DNA from: Candidatus Zixiibacteriota bacterium
GTDB lineage: Bacteria; Zixibacteria; MSB-5A5; GN15; FEB-12
DNA length: 64,000 nucleotides
NCBI GenBank assembly: GCA_040756055.1
Contig: JBFLZR010000002.1
Coordinates: 336,411 to 400,410 of the forward strand
Direction of reading: 5' to 3'
In this document: positions 61,372-64,000 of the stretch, in pieces
Layout of the letters: each line of letters opens with the position of its first letter
Position numbering within the stretch: the stretch's first letter is position 1
The notes under the pieces: generated by a model
Told to the model about the DNA's origin: nothing
Seen by the model: only the letters and a program-made list of their open reading frames with translations
Databases searched by the model: none
Position numbers and translations under genes: made by a program

Positions 61372-63357
61372 ATGAGCAAACGCTTGTTTGGCATATTCGG
61401 CTTTTTGATGGTTACCCTGCTTTTTGCGCAGGGCGCAACCAGTCAGGTAATCCTGCCTCCCACCGATGAGGACCGGCAGCCAAGGATCTTCATTGACATG
61501 TCCCGGGCTAATCTGATGGCAGCCGAAGACTATCAGGACCTGATAGCCCGTCTGGAACAAACCGCCTACGATTACCAGACCTACTTCTCCGAATACTCCA
61601 GCCTTTATGCCAAAAAGTACCAGATGATGCTTCAGAAGCTGATATTCAAGATCAGCGAGGGGAAATACTCCGAAGACATGGAAATGCTCTCCGATGATAT
61701 CACGGATATGATAGAGACTTTTGCCGAAGATGAATCGGATTTGCAGGAGGTTGCCAAGGATCGCAAGCTTTACAGGCTGTCGAGAGGACTTCAGCATGAG
61801 CTCGAAATGCTCAATGAGGAGCTAGTGGAAGATATCATCGACAGGGTGCAAGACGAAGAAATCTCGTTAGAGCTGATTCAGGAGTACATCGACGCCCACC
61901 GCGAAGAGCTTGAGCAGGCAAAAGAAATCATAGCGGAGACAGCCAAGGAATATGAAGCGCTGACCAGGGAGCTCGCTGAGCTTCGCGCCGAAGATTCCGA
62001 GGCGCGAACCGAACTCAGCTTTGAACAGCAAAAAGCCCTTGAAGAAATCACAAAGCTGAGTATGGAGCTGGCCAAAATGGCGATACTCAGCATTGACTCG
62101 ACGGGTATATACATACACGAACTGCCGGAGATTTCCGAATTGCCGGCTCCGCCGGTTCCGCCGGCTCCACCGAATATCGTGATTGGGCCAAAGGACAGGT
62201 GGTTTCCGCTCGAATCGGGTGGGGCGGGCGCTACCAAAGAGTTTGCCGACAGCCTCAAGGTGACATCAAAATCGACACCAATCTTTATCAACAGCGAGAC
62301 CGGCGAACTGCGTGTGACCGGCTGGGACAGACCGATGGTGGCGGTAAATTTCGATGTCGAGATCGTGGCCGAAGATGAAAAAACGGCCAGGGCTTTCACC
62401 GACGAAATCGAAGTCAAACTGTTCTCCAACAAGGAAGGCGTATACCTGACATCGCACTTCCCCAGTCTCAGCGACCCCAAAAGAAAGATCGTCCGGAGCG
62501 CTCTGAATATCAGGGTGCCTTATGCCAACAGTCTCGTCTGCGAAAACTCGTTCGGAAAGATTGACCTGGTACGGGTGGAAGGTGGCGTCAAGATGAGTAC
62601 CGATTACTGTGACGTGAGTCTGGAGAACTCGGCCGGGCGTATCGATGTGGTTAACTCATACGGCAAAGTCACGGTGGCGGATTGCGAATCCGATATCACC
62701 ATAGTCAATTCCCAGGGGCCGATTATGGTCTACGGATGCCGCGGGAAGTTCGACATCGATAATTCATATGCCGAAGTTGAAGCCACGGAGAATACCGGAC
62801 CAATGGTTATCCGCAATTCGGGTAAAGTGATGGTGACCGACCATGAAGGCAAAGTCGACGTGAACAACAGCAACGGCTTGGTGACTATATCGGATGTTGT
62901 CGGCGATGTAGTCGTGGAAAATTCCTTCAAACCCCTCAACGTTACGGATGTAGAGGGCTCCGTCGATATCCGCGCCTCGAGTTCACCGCTCGATCTGCAC
63001 GACATCAGGGGAGCCTCACGCGTCTTCAGTCAGTATGGTCTGATCAGGTGTTCCGATTTGTCCGGCCCCATAGATTTCACGTCGGAGAACGGAAAGATCG
63101 AGCTTCTGGCCGAAGAGCGGTTGCGCGGTCCGTCATCGATCAAAACCCAACTGGGCAGGGTCGAGTTGACTTTTTCACAGGAGGCCGATGTGCTGGTAAC
63201 GGCCTCAATCGAGGGCGGCGTCGTTGAGGTCCCCCGTTATGCTAACACGCGAAGGGATGGCGGGACAACCTCGGTGGAGCTCAAGTTCGGCAAAGGCTCC
63301 AATAAACTCGATATTACCGGCGATTACACCGCCATCGTCATCGCGGATTCTCATTAA
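61372..63357 (+). CDS. Secreted coiled-coil protein with DUF4097-like beta-strand repeats
   Basis: A 661-residue exported protein from ATG 61372. The signal peptide (about 1-25) is followed by a long charged helical region to about residue 235, with heptad-like coiled-coil composition (ELVEDIIDRVQDEEISLELI). A proline-rich hinge (ELPAPPVPPAPP) leads to a C-terminal half of short repeated strands (SLENSAGRIDVVNSYGKV, VDVNNSNGLVTISDVVGD), as in DUF4097-type beta-helix proteins. That half could be a surface or periplasmic scaffold. GGTGA lies six bases before the chosen ATG. Function unknown. Ends near a hairpin shared with a convergent gene. Confidence 0.8.
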   Translation: MSKRLFGIFGFLMVTLLFAQGATSQVILPPTDEDRQPRIFIDMSRANLMAAEDYQDLIARLEQTAYDYQTYFSEYSSLYAKKYQMMLQKLIFKISEGKYSEDMEMLSDDITDMIETFAEDESDLQEVAKDRKLYRLSRGLQHELEMLNEELVEDIIDRVQDEEISLELIQEYIDAHREELEQAKEIIAETAKEYEALTRELAELRAEDSEARTELSFEQQKALEEITKLSMELAKMAILSIDSTGIYIHELPEISELPAPPVPPAPPNIVIGPKDRWFPLESGGAGATKEFADSLKVTSKSTPIFINSETGELRVTGWDRPMVAVNFDVEIVAEDEKTARAFTDEIEVKLFSNKEGVYLTSHFPSLSDPKRKIVRSALNIRVPYANSLVCENSFGKIDLVRVEGGVKMSTDYCDVSLENSAGRIDVVNSYGKVTVADCESDITIVNSQGPIMVYGCRGKFDIDNSYAEVEATENTGPMVIRNSGKVMVTDHEGKVDVNNSNGLVTISDVVGDVVVENSFKPLNVTDVEGSVDIRASSSPLDLHDIRGASRVFSQYGLIRCSDLSGPIDFTSENGKIELLAEERLRGPSSIKTQLGRVELTFSQEADVLVTASIEGGVVEVPRYANTRRDGGTTSVELKFGKGSNKLDITGDYTAIVIADSH

Positions 63358-63368
63358 CAGACACAACT

Positions 63369-63390
63369 ACCGGCGCGATTCCGCACCGGT
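63369..63390. other. Hairpin between convergent genes
   Basis: ACCGG and CCGGT enclose GCG/CGC with a one-base mismatch and an ATTC loop. No T-run follows on either strand, so termination is uncertain. Confidence 0.4.
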
Positions 63391-63424
63391 TACTACCTGA
63401 CCAAATTCAAGGGAAACTCGCTGA

Positions 63425-64000
63425 TCAGCTTGCGGATTGTGCCTGGGCTGTTTTCTGAAGACTCTGAAGCTGCTGCTTGATTTTGTTCTCGATGTCTATA
63501 ATACGGGTATCGTCGTGATAGACGGCCGTATCAAAGCTGGTGAGGTTGCGCAACTCTTCGAGCACAAGCTGGATGGTATTTACGCCGTTGATAATTACGT
63601 CGATAGCCAGCGGAGTGCGATTTTTGTTGTCGATAATCTCACCGCGTTTGACGCCGAGTTCCAGAAGCTGCGCTCTTCCGAGGATGGTGGCCGCGGCGTT
63701 GTTGATATAGTGATTGAACGTGGCGGTGATGGTTTTCAGAGACTCGAGGGCCGCTTTTTCGAGATTCGTCTGGGCCATATCCTTTTGCATCTGCGTGTTT
63801 TCTTTGAGCAATGTCTCGACCGTGTGGTAATGCTGGTAAAGCATCCGGTTGGCCTCGGTCAGAATGTCTTCGGGCGAACCGATATCAATTTCGAGAAATT
63901 GAGCCTGCTCGACAGTATGGCTGAAAAGTTGTTCCTCGATGGGACGCAGACGGTCGGCCGGTAGATTGAGATTCTTGCGCAGGATATCGATATGGTCTAG
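63425..64000 (-). CDS. C-terminal part of a histidine-kinase-like signalling protein (runs off the window)
   Basis: At least 191 residues, open to the right edge of the window. The visible N-terminal part (LEIDIGSPEDILTEANRML) resembles the tail of HDOD-domain proteins. A coiled-coil (ENTQMQKDMAQTNLEKAALE) leads to a dimerisation helix FNHYINNAAATILGRAQLLE, like the H-box of histidine kinases (usually NHxINNxLxxIxGxxQLL). The protein ends soon after, without the ATP-binding G-box region. It may therefore be a kinase-like adaptor or phosphotransfer-type protein rather than an active kinase. The upstream domains are outside the window. Confidence 0.6.
   Translation of the reverse strand, partial: LDHIDILRKNLNLPADRLRPIEEQLFSHTVEQAQFLEIDIGSPEDILTEANRMLYQHYHTVETLLKENTQMQKDMAQTNLEKAALESLKTITATFNHYINNAAATILGRAQLLELGVKRGEIIDNKNRTPLAIDVIINGVNTIQLVLEELRNLTSFDTAVYHDDTRIIDIENKIKQQLQSLQKTAQAQSAS

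Overview
The window reads as ordinary chromosome of a Gram-negative bacterium. It carries a near-complete lipid A/Kdo block, an OmpA-family outer-membrane protein, cytochrome c maturation (CcmF), an ETF:ubiquinone oxidoreductase and MreB. An LpxC-FabZ fusion and a DUF2480 protein beside HesB/IscA and ferredoxin genes point to the FCB superphylum. An uncultured lineage such as Zixibacteria would fit, but that placement is inference from gene content. I found no rRNA, tRNA, CRISPR array, insertion sequence or prophage. Most genes lie on the minus strand.

Layout. 1-3004: start of RNase R, then an operon of ECF sigma factor, zinc-finger anti-sigma factor and two Spy/CpxP-like periplasmic proteins. 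3122-10223: MreB, a sodium-pumping oxaloacetate decarboxylase operon (gamma, alpha-biotin, beta) and an NADP malic enzyme. 10679-18055: rhomboid protease, M23 peptidase, a divergent PpiD-like folding factor, a small membrane protein, ETF-QO and an ArsC/Spx-like protein. 18829-23601: ccmF, ispH, lipA and pdxT. 23718-26640: accessory genes (STAS-like, DUF5131, an unknown protein and DUF3800) that separate pdxT from its partner pdxS at 26743-27627. 27913-29647: Rrf2 regulator divergent from HesB/IscA, DUF2480 and ferredoxin.

29791-35008 is the most unusual part. Five tandem paralogous genes encode class III-type prepilin-like (GspG-like) proteins, each carrying an extra beta domain. The middle three add a further C-terminal domain bracketed by two cysteines. 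No secretion ATPase, platform protein, secretin or prepilin peptidase accompanies them. I regard this as the best candidate here for an undescribed surface or secretion system.

35015-48548 holds a saccharopine-dehydrogenase-like enzyme, a VWA membrane protein, a polyprenyl synthetase, aquaporin, OmpA with thrombospondin type 3 repeats, a DEAD-box helicase, TypA/BipA, a block of nested inverted repeats, a GT87 mannosyltransferase-like protein and an alpha/beta hydrolase. 48619-59086 is guaA, nadB, lpxK, waaA, lpxB, a Gfo/Idh/MocA oxidoreductase, an isochorismatase-like hydrolase, lpxA and lpxC-fabZ. The MocA gene between lpxA and lpxB recalls gnnA, so this lipid A may carry 2,3-diamino sugar. 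59171-64000 holds two small DNA-binding proteins, a CPBP protease, a secreted coiled-coil plus DUF4097 protein, and the C-terminal part of a histidine-kinase-like protein running off the window.

Starts were chosen by Shine-Dalgarno match, translational coupling and family length. Several differ from the longest reading frame (sigma factor, anti-sigma factor, PdxT, PdxS, STAS-like, ferredoxin, pilins 4 and 5, LpxA, NadB).
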